Positions 34,496 through 45,248 are shown, counted from the stretch's first letter. The stretch: 64,000 bases of DNA from Arthrobacter woluwensis (GCF_900105345.1 NZ_FNSN01000004.1:1-64000), one strand, 5' to 3'. The notes: generated by a model from the sequence alone, not told the origin. Made by a program: numbers and translations.

Positions 34496-34802
34496 AGAAA
34501 TTCAAAACCCAGCAAACACCAATCCACCACAGGGGCGGTGAAATCAGTGATTACCAAAAAAACATTGGTATCAAAAAAACATGACACACTATTGAGTTCT
34601 CAAACAACAGACTGCTTTCGGATCTCCAAGCCGGCTCGTTAGCCCTGCTCGCCGTTCCCGAAGCAACTTTTCAAGCTTAGCACCCCGAATTCCTCGGTGC
34701 AAATCGCTCAACTTCTCACAATTTCTTGGTGAATGTTGTGCGATCCGCAGCGTGTCCGGTTGACTTCCTCAGAAGCTTTCCTTCGCTGCGGTGCGGGTAT
34801 CA
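34496..34802 (-). other. rRNA operon leader
   Basis: About 307 bases of transcribed leader. It contains GTTTGAGAACTCAATAGTG (complement 34589-34607), matching the spacer element, and A/T-rich direct repeats around AAAAAAACAT at 34556-34580. No protein gene. Confidence 0.7.
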
Positions 34803-34831
34803 ACTGTACCACCGTTCCGCGGCCGTGCCAA
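34803..34831 (-). promoter_or_regulatory. rRNA operon promoter
   Basis: On the minus strand -35 TTGGCA (34826-34831), a 17-base spacer and -10 TACAGT (34803-34808), close to the sigma-70 consensus. Transcription would start near 34796, about 300 bases before 16S. Confidence 0.75.
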
Positions 34832-34858
34832 CTCCCGGCGTCGGAGGCTCTTCGCGAC

Positions 34859-34903
34859 GCGGCGTGAGGCCCGGAATCCGCGAGATTCCGGGCCTCACGC
34901 CGC
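34859..34903 (-). terminator. Terminator of the glgE-treS-pep2-glgB operon
   Basis: Perfect 20-bp stem (left arm GCGGCGTGAGGCCCGGAATC) with a five-base loop, 43 bp after the glgB stop and 28 bp before the rRNA -35 box. It insulates the rRNA promoter from the upstream operon. Confidence 0.9.
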
Positions 34904-34945
34904 GCTCCTTGACGTCACGGAGGGCTCTTCCTGCCCGCAATCCGC

Positions 34946-37159
34946 TCAGGCGAGTTTTGTGAAGTACACCGCACCCAGGGGCGGCAGCGTCACCTTCGCC
35001 GAGGCCGGCTGGCCGTCCCACGGCCCGTTGTCCGCCACCACCGTTCCTCCATTGGTGACCCCAGAACCGCCGAACTCGTGGGCGTCGGTGTTGAGGATCT
35101 CCACCCACTCGCCCTCGGCCGGGAAGCCCAGCGCATAGTCGTGGTGGGGCGCACCCCCGAAGTTGACGGCGCAGACCAGTTGCTCGCCGTCGGCGCTCAC
35201 CCGGATGAAACTGAGCACGTTCCGGTCGGCGTCCCCGCCATTGATCCAGCGGTACCCCTCCCCCGTGTTGTCCTGCTCCCAGAGAGCCGGGGTGTCCTGG
35301 TAGATGGCGTTGAGCTGCTTGACCAGAAGCTGGACGCCGCGGTGATCGGGCCCTTCGGCGAGCCACCAGTCGAGCCCGTGCTGTTCGCTCCATTCGGCTT
35401 CCTGACCGAACTCGGTGCCCATGAAGATCAGCTGCTTACCCGGATGCGCCCACTGGTAAGCGAGGAACGCGCGCAGGTTGGCGAGCTGCTGCCAGCGGTC
35501 CCCGGGCATCTTGCGCAGCATCGACCCCTTCCCGTGCACGACTTCATCGTGGCTGATCGGCAGGAGGAAGTTCTCGGTGAACGCGTAGACGAGCGAGAAG
35601 GTGATGGTGTTGTGGTGCCAGCGACGGTTGACCGGATCCTCGGCGATGTAGGCCAGGGAATCGTGCATCCAGCCCATGTTCCACTTGAGGCCGAAGCCCA
35701 GGCCGCCCTGGGAGGTCGGCGCCGTGACGCCCGGGAACGCGGTCGACTCCTCGGCGATCGTCACGGCACCCGGGTTGCGCTTGTAGACCGTGGCGTTGGT
35801 CTCCTGGAGGAAGCTGATGGCGTCCAGGTTCTCGCGGCCGCCGAACCGGTTGGGCACCCATTGGCCCTCTTCGCGCGAGTAGTCCAGGTACAGCATCGAG
35901 GCCACGGCGTCGACGCGGAGGGCGTCCACGTGGAACTCCTCGAGCCAGTACAGCGCGTTGGCCACGAGGAAGTTCCGGACCTCCTTGCGGCCGAAATTGA
36001 AGATGTACGTGCCCCAGTCCGGGTGCTCACCCAGACGAGGATCCGCGTGCTCGTACAGCGGTTCTCCGTCGAATCGGGCCAGCGCCCACTCATCCTTGGG
36101 GAAGTGCGCGGGGACCCAGTCCATGATCACGCCGATCCCGGCCTGGTGCAGCGCGTCCACGAGGAAGCGGAACTCGTCGGGATGCCCGAATCGCGAGGTC
36201 GGCGCGTAGTAGGACGTGACCTGGTAACCCCAGGAGCCGCCGAAGGGATGCTCCGCCACCGGCATGAACTCCACATGGGTGAAGCCGAGCCACTGGACGT
36301 ACTCGACCAGCTCTCGTGCGAGCTCGCGATAGCTCAGGCCCAGGCGCCAGGAGCCGAGGTGGACCTCGTAGACGCTCATGGGCGAATTGTGAGGGTCTCT
36401 CGCGGCGCGGGCGGCCATCCACTCCTGGTCCTTGAACTCATAGGAGCGCTCCACCACCACGGACGCGGTCATCGGCGGGACCTCGGTGCCGAAGGCCAGC
36501 GGATCCGCCTTCTCCACCCAGTGGCCATGCTTCGTGCGCAAGGCGAACTTGTAGCGGGTCCCGGGGCCGAGCCCCGGGATGAAGAGCTCCCACACCCCAC
36601 TCGATCCGAGCGAACGCATCGAGTGCTGGCGGCCGTCCCAGGAGTTGAAGTCGCCGATGACCCGCACGGCCTGCGCGTTCGGGGCCCACACCGCGAAGGA
36701 GACGCCCTCGACGTCGCCCATCACGGAGCTGTAGTGCTGCACCCTGGCGCCGAGCACGGTCCACAGCGTCTCGTGGCGGCCCTCCTGGATGAGGTGGAGG
36801 TCGAGTTCGCCCAGGGTCGGCAGGTAGCGATACGGCTCATCGACCACGACGGGCTCGGCGTTCTCGTAGGCGACCTCGAGCCGGTAGTCCGGCACGTGCG
36901 CGCCGTCGGGCGAGACGTAGGTGCCCACCCAGACGCCGAAGCCCTCGTGCTGGAGGGGGATCCGCGCGTCGTCGGCGAGGATGACCGTCACCGCCTCGGC
37001 GAGGTGCTTGACGGTGCGGAAGGTGACGACGCCGCGGTCGTCCAAGTGGGCGCCGAGCACGGAGTGCGGAGCGTGATGTTCACCATGAGCCACCTGGCCC
37101 AGCGTGGCCTGATCGATCGGCAGGGGAGCCGGCGCAGCGGCTTCCGGGGTGGGGGTCAT
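34946..37159 (-). CDS. glgB: 1,4-alpha-glucan branching enzyme
   Basis: Makes alpha-1,6 branches in the glucan built by GlgE. 737 residues, starting at ATG 37159, which overlaps the pep2 stop (ATGA); an upstream in-frame extension would read back into pep2 and is rejected. Domain order is an N-terminal extra beta-sandwich ([11 protein letters not shown]), CBM48 ([19 protein letters not shown]), and a GH13_9 barrel with [20 protein letters not shown] (nucleophile Asp), [13 protein letters not shown] (acid/base Glu) and [15 protein letters not shown]. The C-terminal beta domain ends GAVYFTKLA. It is the last gene of the operon before a strong terminator. Confidence 0.96.
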   Translation of the reverse strand: MTPTPEAAAPAPLPIDQATLGQVAHGEHHAPHSVLGAHLDDRGVVTFRTVKHLAEAVTVILADDARIPLQHEGFGVWVGTYVSPDGAHVPDYRLEVAYENAEPVVVDEPYRYLPTLGELDLHLIQEGRHETLWTVLGARVQHYSSVMGDVEGVSFAVWAPNAQAVRVIGDFNSWDGRQHSMRSLGSSGVWELFIPGLGPGTRYKFALRTKHGHWVEKADPLAFGTEVPPMTASVVVERSYEFKDQEWMAARAARDPHNSPMSVYEVHLGSWRLGLSYRELARELVEYVQWLGFTHVEFMPVAEHPFGGSWGYQVTSYYAPTSRFGHPDEFRFLVDALHQAGIGVIMDWVPAHFPKDEWALARFDGEPLYEHADPRLGEHPDWGTYIFNFGRKEVRNFLVANALYWLEEFHVDALRVDAVASMLYLDYSREEGQWVPNRFGGRENLDAISFLQETNATVYKRNPGAVTIAEESTAFPGVTAPTSQGGLGFGLKWNMGWMHDSLAYIAEDPVNRRWHHNTITFSLVYAFTENFLLPISHDEVVHGKGSMLRKMPGDRWQQLANLRAFLAYQWAHPGKQLIFMGTEFGQEAEWSEQHGLDWWLAEGPDHRGVQLLVKQLNAIYQDTPALWEQDNTGEGYRWINGGDADRNVLSFIRVSADGEQLVCAVNFGGAPHHDYALGFPAEGEWVEILNTDAHEFGGSGVTNGGTVVADNGPWDGQPASAKVTLPPLGAVYFTKLA

Positions 37160-38631
37160 GGTTTCCCTTTCGCGTCGGGACCTGCGAGTTCGTCCAGCGT
37201 CGCACGTGCCGCGCTGACCGGGATGTCCAGCCAGCCGGGGCGGTTGCTCTGCTCGTAACGGACCTCGTACAGGGCCTTGTCCAGCCACAATGCCATGAAA
37301 AGGGGAGAACGCTGGTCAATCCTCCCGGGCACCACACTCGAATAACCCTCCAGGAAGGCGGCCGAACACTCGGCCACCCACCCGTCGGAGACCTCGGCTC
37401 CCGCGACCTGGCGCTGAGCGGCCCCGGCGGCGTAATCCAGTGAACGGAGCAGCCCGACCACATCCCGCAAGGGCAGGTCCGGGAGCGCCCGCTCGGAGAT
37501 GGGCCGCAGCGGCTCACCTTCGAAGTCCAGGAAGATCCACCGCTCCGCGCCGGCGGACGGTGACTGCACGGTGAGGATCTGGCCGAGATGCAGGTCGCCG
37601 TGGATCCGCTGCGGCTGCGCCGGGACGGCTGACAGCGAGGTCAGGAGCGCCTCGATCTCGGCGTCGTACGGCCCGACGACGGCGCGCACCTGAGCCCAGC
37701 TGTCCCGCACCCTCGCGGCCAGTCGGCTCAGCACACCCTCCGGCGCGGTCGACACCGGCAGTCCTTCGGCGAGGCGGCGGTGAATCCGAGCCGTCCCCTG
37801 CCCGATGGCGTGCGCCTGCCGAGCGAAGGACTCCCCACGGGCGGCCGCGTCCAGCGCTGCGCCCCACGCGTCGGAACCACCCGGGAGGAACTCGTGGATG
37901 ACCGCCAGATCGGCCTGGTACGCCACGCCCTGGTCCTGCCAATGCGCCTCCAGCCAGCCGAGCGTGGCCGGGACGTCCTGGGTGCCGAGCCGGGTCAGGA
38001 CGGCGCCCAGTTCGACTTCGGGGTTCTGGCCGGCGGAGAGGGTCCGGAAGAACTTCACGATCATGCCGCGGCCCTGGGCGTTCAGCACGATCGAGGTGTT
38101 CGACTGTTCGCTCCGCATGGGATCCATCGAGAACAACGGGTCCGACAGCGCGATGCTCTTGGCGGCGTCGGGGCCGCGACGGGCCTGGATGCCGGCGTGC
38201 TCCCCCGGGTTCTCCGAATGGGCGTTCAGTGAGGTGCTGGCCAGGACCTCGTCGAGATACTCCCGGCGCTGCGGGGCGTCGTAGACGTGCCACGGGCCCG
38301 GCACGGCCGGCGAGCCGTCCTCGCCACCGGCCGAGGAGACGGCGCCGATGAGACCAGCGTCGCCGGGAAGCGCGGCGCCGTCGTCGGGCGCCTGGTCCGT
38401 GACCTTGAGGAACAGCAACGGAACCTGGAGAAGCGTCACCACCGGCGTGCCCTGCGCATCGGGATACGCGAGCCGCAGCACCCTCACCTCGGAGTGCCGC
38501 TCCGGCCGCGAGACACCGGGAAGCACGGCGGCCACGGACACCGTGACCACGCTCCCCTTGGCGGGGAACCACCGTTGCTGCGGAAGCCAGTGTTCCAGCA
38601 GTCCCATGAGCTCGTCGGCGGGGGCGGCCAT
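37156..38631 (-). CDS. pep2: Maltokinase (Pep2/Mak)
   Basis: Phosphorylates maltose at C1 with ATP to give maltose-1-phosphate for GlgE. 491 residues from ATG 38631, one base after the treS stop. N-terminal cap: [20 protein letters not shown]. Kinase core: [20 protein letters not shown] (phosphate-binding region and lysine), [14 protein letters not shown] (catalytic Asp) and [13 protein letters not shown] (metal-binding Asp). C-terminal helical lobe ends with [19 protein letters not shown], a family hallmark. Here it is a separate gene, not fused to treS as in some relatives. Confidence 0.93.
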   Translation of the reverse strand: MAAPADELMGLLEHWLPQQRWFPAKGSVVTVSVAAVLPGVSRPERHSEVRVLRLAYPDAQGTPVVTLLQVPLLFLKVTDQAPDDGAALPGDAGLIGAVSSAGGEDGSPAVPGPWHVYDAPQRREYLDEVLASTSLNAHSENPGEHAGIQARRGPDAAKSIALSDPLFSMDPMRSEQSNTSIVLNAQGRGMIVKFFRTLSAGQNPEVELGAVLTRLGTQDVPATLGWLEAHWQDQGVAYQADLAVIHEFLPGGSDAWGAALDAAARGESFARQAHAIGQGTARIHRRLAEGLPVSTAPEGVLSRLAARVRDSWAQVRAVVGPYDAEIEALLTSLSAVPAQPQRIHGDLHLGQILTVQSPSAGAERWIFLDFEGEPLRPISERALPDLPLRDVVGLLRSLDYAAGAAQRQVAGAEVSDGWVAECSAAFLEGYSSVVPGRIDQRSPLFMALWLDKALYEVRYEQSNRPGWLDIPVSAARATLDELAGPDAKGKP

Positions 38632-38632
38632 G

Positions 38633-40420
38633 TCACACGCCCTGGGGCACGATCGGGATGGCGGTGGTCTGCATCCCCGGCGCCGCCGTGCGGAACCGGA
38701 GCCAGAAGTAGCCGTTGCCGGACAGCGTGAGGCCGAGCGTGCCGTCATCGGCCACGCTGGGGAACGGCTGCCCGCCGAAGATGTCCCGCAGTCCGCGCCC
38801 CGCGAATTCCGGCAGATCCAGCACGGCCGCCACCGGGTTCTGGGACAGGTTGAAGACGCACAGCAGGGTCTCGGGCTGGGCGCCCTCCGGGTTGTCCGGG
38901 AGCACTTCGCGACGGTAGGCGAGCACCGATTCGTGATTGGCCGGGACGTGGTGGAAGGCGCCGAGGCCGAAGGCGGGGTGCGCCTTGCGGACGGCCAGGA
39001 TCTGGCGGGTCCACCGCAGGAGCGAGCCCGAGTGGGCCGCTTCCGCTTCCACGTTCGCCATGCCGTAGTGGTACACGAGCGACTGGATGACCGGAAGGTA
39101 CAGCTTGCCCGGATCCGCGATCGAGAAGCCGGCATTGCGGTCCGGGGTCCACTGCATCGGCGTCCTGACGGCGTCGCGGTCCTGGAGCCAGATGTTGTCC
39201 CCCATGCCGATCTCGTCCCCGTAATACAGGAACGGCGACCCCGGCAGGCTCAGCAGCAGTGCGTTGATCAGCTCGATCTCGGCCCGCGAATTGTCCAGGA
39301 GCGGCGCCAGACGACGGCGGATGCCGACGTTGGCGCGCATCCGCGGGTCCGGGGCGTACCAGCCGAGCATCGCGGAACGCTCCTCGGCGGTCACCATCTC
39401 CAGCGTCAGCTCGTCGTGGTTGCGCAGGAACGTGCCCCACTGGGTTCCCGCCGGAATGGCCGGCGTGTCCTTCATCGATTCCACGATCGGGGCCGCCAGC
39501 TGGTCCCGCAGGGCGAAATACAGTCGCGGCATGATCGGGAAATGGAAGCACATGTGGCATTCCGGGGCCTCTTCGGTGCCGAAGTACTCGACGACTTCCT
39601 GCGGGGGCTGATTGGCTTCCGCGATGATGATCCGGCCGGGATATTCACGGTCCACCATGGCCCGCAGATCCCGCAGGAACTGATGCGTTCCAGGCAGGTT
39701 CTCGCAATTGGTGCCGTCTTCTTCGAAAAGGTACGGAATGGCGTCCGCGCGGAAACCGTCCACCCCGTGATCCAGCCAGAAGCGCACCACGTCGTAAATG
39801 GCCTCGACCACGGCGGGATTCTCGAAATTCAGATCCGGCTGGTGGCTGAAGAAACGATGCCAGAAGAATTGCCGCCGGATGGGATCGAACGTCCAGTTCG
39901 ATTCCTCGGTGTCGATGAAGATGATCCGGGCGTCCTGGTATTTCTCGTCCGTGTCGCTCCACACGTAGAAATCGCCGTACGGTCCGCTCGGGTCCCGGCG
40001 GGATTCCTGGAACCAGTGATGCTGGTCCGAGGTGTGGTTGAGGGGCAGGTCGATGATCACGCGCATGCCCCGCGCGTGTGCCTCACCCACCAGCCGCTGG
40101 AAGTCGTTGATGGTCCCGAACTCGTCCAGCACGGCCTTGTAATCCGAGATGTCATAGCCGCCGTCCCGGAGCGGGGACTGGAAGAAGGGCGGGAGCCACA
40201 GGCAGTCGATGCCGAGCCACTGCAGATAATCCAGCCGGTCGATCAGGCCGTTCAGATCACCCGAGCCGTCGCCGTTCGAGTCCGCGAAGGCGCGGACCAG
40301 GACCTCGTAGAACACCGCCTTGCGGAACCACTGGGGGTCGTGGGCGAGGCCCGGGGCGTTCGTGTCGAAACGGTCCCGGCTGGCGATCCCGTTGCTGGCG
40401 GACGGCAGGCTGAAAGTCAT
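38633..40420 (-). CDS. treS: Trehalose synthase (maltose-alpha-D-glucosyltransferase)
   Basis: Interconverts trehalose and maltose. 595 residues from ATG 40420, which overlaps the glgE stop. GH13_16 features: WFRKAVFYEVLVRAFADSNG, GSGDLNGLIDRLDYLQWLG, VDGFRADAIPYLFEEDGTNC (nucleophile Asp), IIIAEANQPPQEVVEYFG (acid/base Glu) and TFLRNHDELTLEMV (transition-state Asp). The C-terminal beta domain is normal. It connects OtsAB-made trehalose to the maltokinase step; all of glgE, treS, pep2 and glgB probably share one transcript. Confidence 0.95.
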   Translation of the reverse strand: MTFSLPSASNGIASRDRFDTNAPGLAHDPQWFRKAVFYEVLVRAFADSNGDGSGDLNGLIDRLDYLQWLGIDCLWLPPFFQSPLRDGGYDISDYKAVLDEFGTINDFQRLVGEAHARGMRVIIDLPLNHTSDQHHWFQESRRDPSGPYGDFYVWSDTDEKYQDARIIFIDTEESNWTFDPIRRQFFWHRFFSHQPDLNFENPAVVEAIYDVVRFWLDHGVDGFRADAIPYLFEEDGTNCENLPGTHQFLRDLRAMVDREYPGRIIIAEANQPPQEVVEYFGTEEAPECHMCFHFPIMPRLYFALRDQLAAPIVESMKDTPAIPAGTQWGTFLRNHDELTLEMVTAEERSAMLGWYAPDPRMRANVGIRRRLAPLLDNSRAEIELINALLLSLPGSPFLYYGDEIGMGDNIWLQDRDAVRTPMQWTPDRNAGFSIADPGKLYLPVIQSLVYHYGMANVEAEAAHSGSLLRWTRQILAVRKAHPAFGLGAFHHVPANHESVLAYRREVLPDNPEGAQPETLLCVFNLSQNPVAAVLDLPEFAGRGLRDIFGGQPFPSVADDGTLGLTLSGNGYFWLRFRTAAPGMQTTAIPIVPQGV

Positions 40421-42519
40421 CAGACTCCTCGGCGGATGTGCAGGATGTGTGCAGGTTCGACGTGCGGGTCCAGCCGGACGTAGTTGTGCTCGCCCCACTC
40501 CCAGCTCTGGCCGCTGATCAGGTCATCGACGCGGAATCCGTGGGAGGCGGTCCAGTCCTGGGGATCGAGCTCGAGCGCGTCCAGGTCCAGGGACACGGTG
40601 CATTCGCGGGTGCCGTGCGGGTCCACGTTCACCACGACGATCAGCGTGTCCTTGGAGCCGTCCGGCAGCGTCTTGTGCTTCGAGAAGACCACGGTGGCGT
40701 CGTCCGAGGACTGGTGGACCGTGAGGTTCTGCAGGTCGCCAAGCGCCGGGTGATCGCGCCGGATGTGGTTGAGGCGTGTCAGGTACGGCGCCAGCGAGCG
40801 CCCTGCTGCCTCGGCGGCCTCCCAGTCGCGGTCCTTGTACTCGTACTTCTCGTTGTCGATGTACTCCTCGGCGCCCGGGCGAGCCACGTGTTCGAAGAGC
40901 TCATACCCGGCGTAGACGCCCCAGAGCGGGCTGCCCATCGAGGCCAGCACGGCGCGGATCTTGAACGCGGCCGGACCGCCGTACTGGAGGTACTGCGTGA
41001 GGATGTCCGGGGTGTTCACGAAGAAGTTCGGGCGGAAGAACGGCGCGGAGTCCCGGGAGACCTCCGTGAAGTACTCCTCGATCTCCTCCTTGGTGTTGCG
41101 CCAGGTGAAGTAGCTGTACGACTGCTGGAAGCCGGCCCGGCCGAGCGCGTGCATCATGGCGGGCCGGGTGAAGGCCTCGGCCAGGAAGACCACCTCGGGG
41201 TGCTTCTTGTTGACCCGGCCGATCAGCCACTCCCAGAACCACACGGGCTTGGTGTGCGGATTGTCCACGCGGAAGATCTTCACACCGTGGCTGATCCACA
41301 GCTGAACGATGCGCAGGATCTCCTTGCTGAGGCCCGCCGGGTCGTTGTCGAAGTTCAGCGGGTAGATGTCCTGGTACTTCTTCGGCGGGTTCTCGGCGTA
41401 CGCGATGCTGCCGTCCACCCGCCGGGTGAACCACTCGGGGTTGCTCTGCACCCAGGGGTGGTCGGGGCTCGCCTGGAGCGCGAGGTCCAGTGCGATCTCC
41501 AGGCCGTGAGCCTCGGCCTCCGCCACGAAGGCGTCGAAGTCCTCGAAGGTGCCGAGGTCCGGGTGGATCGCGTCATGGCCGCCCTCGGCCGAGCCGATGG
41601 CCCACGGCGAGCCCGGGTCGCCGGGTCCCGCCACGAGCGTGTTGTTGGGGCCCTTCCGGTGGGCATGGCCGATCGGATGGATCGGCGGCAGGTACAGCAC
41701 GTCGAACCCCATGGCAGCGACGCCGGGCAGACGGCGGGCCGCCGTGCGGAAGTTCCCGGAGGTCCACTCCCCCGTGACCGGGTCGCGCTTGGCGCCCTCG
41801 GACCGCGGGAAGAATTCGTACCAGGAGCCCTGGCCCGCGGCGGCGCGCTCCACGAGGATCGGGAACTCTTCGGATTCGGTCACCAGTTCGCGGATCGGCT
41901 GACGCTCGACGGCGTCGGCCACGGCGTCCGAGAAGCCGGCCCCGAGGCGCTCCTCGACGGTCAGCCGGGAGTCCGCGAGCGCTTCGGCGGCACGGCGGAG
42001 GGTGCGGCGGTCCGCGGCGGTGCGCTTGGCGTCGTCGTCGGCGGCCTGGGCGAGCAGCGCCGCGCCCTCGGCGAGCATGAGCTCGACGTCGACACCCGCG
42101 GCGACCTTGATCTCCGCGTTGTGATGCCACGTGCCGTACCGGTCATGCCAGGCCTCGATGAGGAAGGTCCAGGCTCCCGTGGCGGTCGGCGTGAAGACGC
42201 CCTCCCACAGATCGGTGCCGAGGCCACGCTCACCACGGGCGGGATGAAGACGGACGGTCTCCCGGACCTTGCCCTTCGGATCCTTCAGGACGGCGGTGAC
42301 ACCCAGCTGGTCGTGCCCCTCGCGGAAGACGGTGGCACTCACCACGAGGCCCTGGCCCGGAACGGCCTTGGCCGGGAACCGACCGCCCTCGACGCTCGGC
42401 TGCACATTCGTGATGGGGAACCTGCCGAATCGCAGGCCGCTCGGGATCCCGCTGGGCGCGGGGAGCTCGGACGTGGACTTGGCTCGGCTGGCGCTTCGTT
42501 TGGTGCTGCTCACACCCAC
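40420..42519 (-). CDS. glgE: Alpha-1,4-glucan:maltose-1-phosphate maltosyltransferase
   Basis: Extends alpha-glucan by two glucose units from maltose-1-phosphate. 699 residues from GTG 42519; an in-frame start further in is possible because the first 30 residues are Ser/Lys-rich and weakly conserved. GH13_3 pattern: FPITNVQPSVEGGRFPAKA (N-domain), FDVLYLPPIHPIGHAHRKG, SHGVKIFRVDNPHTKPVWFW (nucleophile Asp), VVFLAEAFTRPAMMHALG (Glu) and RRDHPALGDL. It is the first gene of the operon and divergent from glgP, so the 125-base gap between them should hold both promoters. Confidence 0.95.
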   Translation of the reverse strand: MGVSSTKRSASRAKSTSELPAPSGIPSGLRFGRFPITNVQPSVEGGRFPAKAVPGQGLVVSATVFREGHDQLGVTAVLKDPKGKVRETVRLHPARGERGLGTDLWEGVFTPTATGAWTFLIEAWHDRYGTWHHNAEIKVAAGVDVELMLAEGAALLAQAADDDAKRTAADRRTLRRAAEALADSRLTVEERLGAGFSDAVADAVERQPIRELVTESEEFPILVERAAAGQGSWYEFFPRSEGAKRDPVTGEWTSGNFRTAARRLPGVAAMGFDVLYLPPIHPIGHAHRKGPNNTLVAGPGDPGSPWAIGSAEGGHDAIHPDLGTFEDFDAFVAEAEAHGLEIALDLALQASPDHPWVQSNPEWFTRRVDGSIAYAENPPKKYQDIYPLNFDNDPAGLSKEILRIVQLWISHGVKIFRVDNPHTKPVWFWEWLIGRVNKKHPEVVFLAEAFTRPAMMHALGRAGFQQSYSYFTWRNTKEEIEEYFTEVSRDSAPFFRPNFFVNTPDILTQYLQYGGPAAFKIRAVLASMGSPLWGVYAGYELFEHVARPGAEEYIDNEKYEYKDRDWEAAEAAGRSLAPYLTRLNHIRRDHPALGDLQNLTVHQSSDDATVVFSKHKTLPDGSKDTLIVVVNVDPHGTRECTVSLDLDALELDPQDWTASHGFRVDDLISGQSWEWGEHNYVRLDPHVEPAHILHIRRGV

Positions 42520-42644
42520 GACGTTAGTCCGGACCAGGGCCGATTGCTAAGGGTCATTTGAAAGAAACCGCCGTCACGCGTCATTTACCAAAAAGAAACA
42601 TCCCCCTGTTCCGATGGTCGGATGACTCGGTTAGTGTGGCGCAC
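42520..42644. promoter_or_regulatory. Divergent glgE/glgP promoter region
   Basis: 125 bases separate the two start codons. Candidate A/T-rich boxes occur (AAAGAAACA near 42590), but I cannot assign -35/-10 pairs with confidence. Confidence 0.4.
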
Positions 42645-45248
42645 GTGAAGGCCATCCGCAGATTCACCGTCAGAACCGTCCTGCCCGAACCGATCGCCCC
42701 ACTGGCCCGACTGGCGAACAATCTCCGCTGGTCCTGGCACCTTCCGACCCGCCACCTCTTCGAGAGCCTGCATCCCGTGCTGTGGGACAAGAGCCGGCAC
42801 GATCCCGTGGCCCTGCTGGGGGCCATCTCGGGCGAGGAGTTCCGGGCCATGGCGCGGGACGAGGACGTGGTGGCCAGGGTCCAGACGGCCGCGGCGGATC
42901 TGGACCGCTATCTCACGGAACCGCGCTGGTACCAGAGCCTGAACGGCGACGCCCCGGAGCGCATCGCGTATTTCTCCCCCGAATTCGGCATCACCGAGGT
43001 GCTTCCCCAGTATTCGGGCGGTCTGGGCATCCTGGCCGGCGATCACCTCAAATCGGCCTCGGACCTCGGCGTCCCCCTGGTGGGCGTCGGACTGCTCTAC
43101 CAGGCCGGGTACTTCAAACAGTCCCTCTCCCGCGACGCCTGGCAGCAGGAGACCTACCCGGTGCTGGACCCGGACAATCTTCCGCTCACCCTCCTGCGGG
43201 AGGAGGACGGAACGCCCGTGACGGTCAGGCTTCCCCTCCCCCACGGCCGGCAGCTGCTCGCGCAGATCTGGCGCGCAGAGGTGGGCCGCGTTCCCCTCCT
43301 GCTGCTGGACTCCAATGTCCCGGGCAACGACGACGCCGCGCGCGGCATCACGGACCGGCTCTACGGAGGCGGCGGGGACCACCGTCTCCAGCAGGAACTG
43401 CTCCTCGGCATGGGCGGCGTGAAGGCCCTGCGAGCCTACGCCCGCCTGACGGGCACCTCCGCGCCGGAGGTCTTCCACACGAACGAAGGACACGCGGGCT
43501 TCCTCGGCATCGAGCGCATCCGGGAACTCATGGCCGGCCAAGGCCTGAGCTGGGACGAAGCACTGGCCGCGGGCCGGGCCTCGACGGTCTTCACCACCCA
43601 CACCCCGGTGGCGGCAGGGATCGACCGCTTCGAACTCGCCCAGATCGAGCATTTCTTCCGGGCGGGGTTGGCTCCCGGTGTCCCGGTCGACAGGATCCTG
43701 GACCTCGGACGCGAGAACTACGACGGCGGGGACCCGGGCAAGTTCAACATGGCCGTCATGGGCCTCCGCCTGGCCCAGCGCGCCAACGGAGTCGCCAAGC
43801 TGCACGGCGAGGTGTCCCGGGGGATGTTCGCAGGACTCTGGCCGGGATTCGAGAAGTCCGAAGTCCCGATCGGCTCCGTCACGAACGGCGTGCACGTCCC
43901 CACCTGGGTGGATTCCAGCATCGGCACCCTCGCCCGAGACGCCTTCGGGCCCGAGGCCGAGTCCCTGGGGCGCTGGGACCTGGCGTACAACGTGCCGGAT
44001 GAGACGCTCTGGGCGCTCCGCCGGGAGCTGCGCGGCAAGCTCGTGGCGGATGTGCGACGTCGTCTGCGGTCCTCCTGGAAGAAGCGCGGCGCGGCCGACG
44101 CCGAACTCGGGTGGACGGACGGCGTGCTCGACCCCGAAATCCTGACCATCGGCTTCGCGCGTCGCGTGCCCACCTACAAGCGCCTGACCCTCATGCTGCG
44201 TGACCCGGAGCGGCTCCGGCGGATCCTCCTGCACCCCGAGCATCCGGTGCAGTTGGTGATCGCGGGCAAGTCGCACCCGGCCGATGACGCCGGAAAGAAG
44301 ATGATCCAGGACCTGGTGCACTTCACGGACGACCCCGAGGTCAGGCACCGAATCGTGTTCCTCCCCAATTACGACATCGCGATGGCCCGGACCCTCTTCC
44401 CCGGCTGCGACGTCTGGCTCAACAACCCCCTGCGGCCTCTCGAGGCCTGCGGGACCTCGGGCATGAAGGCCGCCATCAACGGCTCGCTCAACCTTTCGGT
44501 GCTGGACGGCTGGTGGGATGAGATGTACGACGGCGAAAACGGCTGGGCGATCCCGACCGCGAACAACGGCGCGTCCCCCGAGGAGCGGGACGACATCGAG
44601 GCGGCCGCCCTGTACGAGCTGCTCGAGACCCAGGTGGCGCCGCGCTTCTACGGCGCCGCGCTCTCCACCGACGCCGGCGCGGCCGGGCCCTCGTCGGCGG
44701 ACGAGGACGGGCTGCCGACGGCGTGGATCTCCATGATCAAGCACACCCTGGCCCACCTCGGACCGGCGGTGTCCGCGGACCGCATGGTCAAGGACTACGT
44801 CTCCGGCCTCTACACGCCCGCGGCGGTCTCCGGCCGGGATGCCGCGGAGGACGGCTACGCACTCGCCAAGGACCTGGCAGCCTACGCCGAGCGGGTCCGG
44901 GCCTCCTGGCCGGGCGTGCACGTGGAGCACGTCGACAGCAGCGGCGTGAGCGAATCACCGCAGATCGGCGACACCCTCACGGTGAACAGCTATGTCGCGC
45001 TCGATGGCCTGACGCCCGAGGAGGTCCGCGTCACGGCCGCCTATGGCAGGGCCGGCCACGACGACCGGATCAAGGACCCCCGGAGCGTTGACCTGGACCC
45101 TGTCGAGGACCTGGGCGGCGGCCGCTGGCTCTTCCGGGGCACGATCCCGGTGGACCGTTCGGGCGCCTTCGGCTACACGGTGCGGATCTTCCCGCGGCAC
45201 GAGGGCCTGGCGAGCAACGCGGAACTCGGCCTGGTCGTCAACGCCTAG
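42645..45248 (+). CDS. glgP: Alpha-glucan phosphorylase
   Basis: Phosphorolyses alpha-glucan to glucose-1-phosphate. I start at GTG 42645 (MKAIRRFTVRTVLPEP), the usual N-terminus for this subfamily, giving 867 residues. It has the N-terminal DUF3417 region (LANNLRWSWHLPTRHLFE), FSPEFGITEVLPQYSGGLGI, HTNEGHAGFLGIERIREL, and the PLP-site block LEACGTSGMKAAINGSLN with WWDEMYDGENGWAI. The substrate loop KRLTLMLRD is normal. It counteracts the divergent GlgE synthesis operon, so opposite regulation across the shared promoter region would make sense. Confidence 0.95.
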   Translation: MKAIRRFTVRTVLPEPIAPLARLANNLRWSWHLPTRHLFESLHPVLWDKSRHDPVALLGAISGEEFRAMARDEDVVARVQTAAADLDRYLTEPRWYQSLNGDAPERIAYFSPEFGITEVLPQYSGGLGILAGDHLKSASDLGVPLVGVGLLYQAGYFKQSLSRDAWQQETYPVLDPDNLPLTLLREEDGTPVTVRLPLPHGRQLLAQIWRAEVGRVPLLLLDSNVPGNDDAARGITDRLYGGGGDHRLQQELLLGMGGVKALRAYARLTGTSAPEVFHTNEGHAGFLGIERIRELMAGQGLSWDEALAAGRASTVFTTHTPVAAGIDRFELAQIEHFFRAGLAPGVPVDRILDLGRENYDGGDPGKFNMAVMGLRLAQRANGVAKLHGEVSRGMFAGLWPGFEKSEVPIGSVTNGVHVPTWVDSSIGTLARDAFGPEAESLGRWDLAYNVPDETLWALRRELRGKLVADVRRRLRSSWKKRGAADAELGWTDGVLDPEILTIGFARRVPTYKRLTLMLRDPERLRRILLHPEHPVQLVIAGKSHPADDAGKKMIQDLVHFTDDPEVRHRIVFLPNYDIAMARTLFPGCDVWLNNPLRPLEACGTSGMKAAINGSLNLSVLDGWWDEMYDGENGWAIPTANNGASPEERDDIEAAALYELLETQVAPRFYGAALSTDAGAAGPSSADEDGLPTAWISMIKHTLAHLGPAVSADRMVKDYVSGLYTPAAVSGRDAAEDGYALAKDLAAYAERVRASWPGVHVEHVDSSGVSESPQIGDTLTVNSYVALDGLTPEEVRVTAAYGRAGHDDRIKDPRSVDLDPVEDLGGGRWLFRGTIPVDRSGAFGYTVRIFPRHEGLASNAELGLVVNA

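Noticed and set aside
35078-37258. A 726-codon plus-strand open frame
   Set aside because: It lies antisense to glgB, whose motifs are complete; the translation is rich in Val/Arg/His with no domain. It is a shadow of high-GC codon bias.
38348-42561. Long plus-strand open frames of about 700 codons opposite treS and glgE
   Set aside because: Mirror images of the GH13 genes in the third-position GC frame, with no ribosome sites or motifs.
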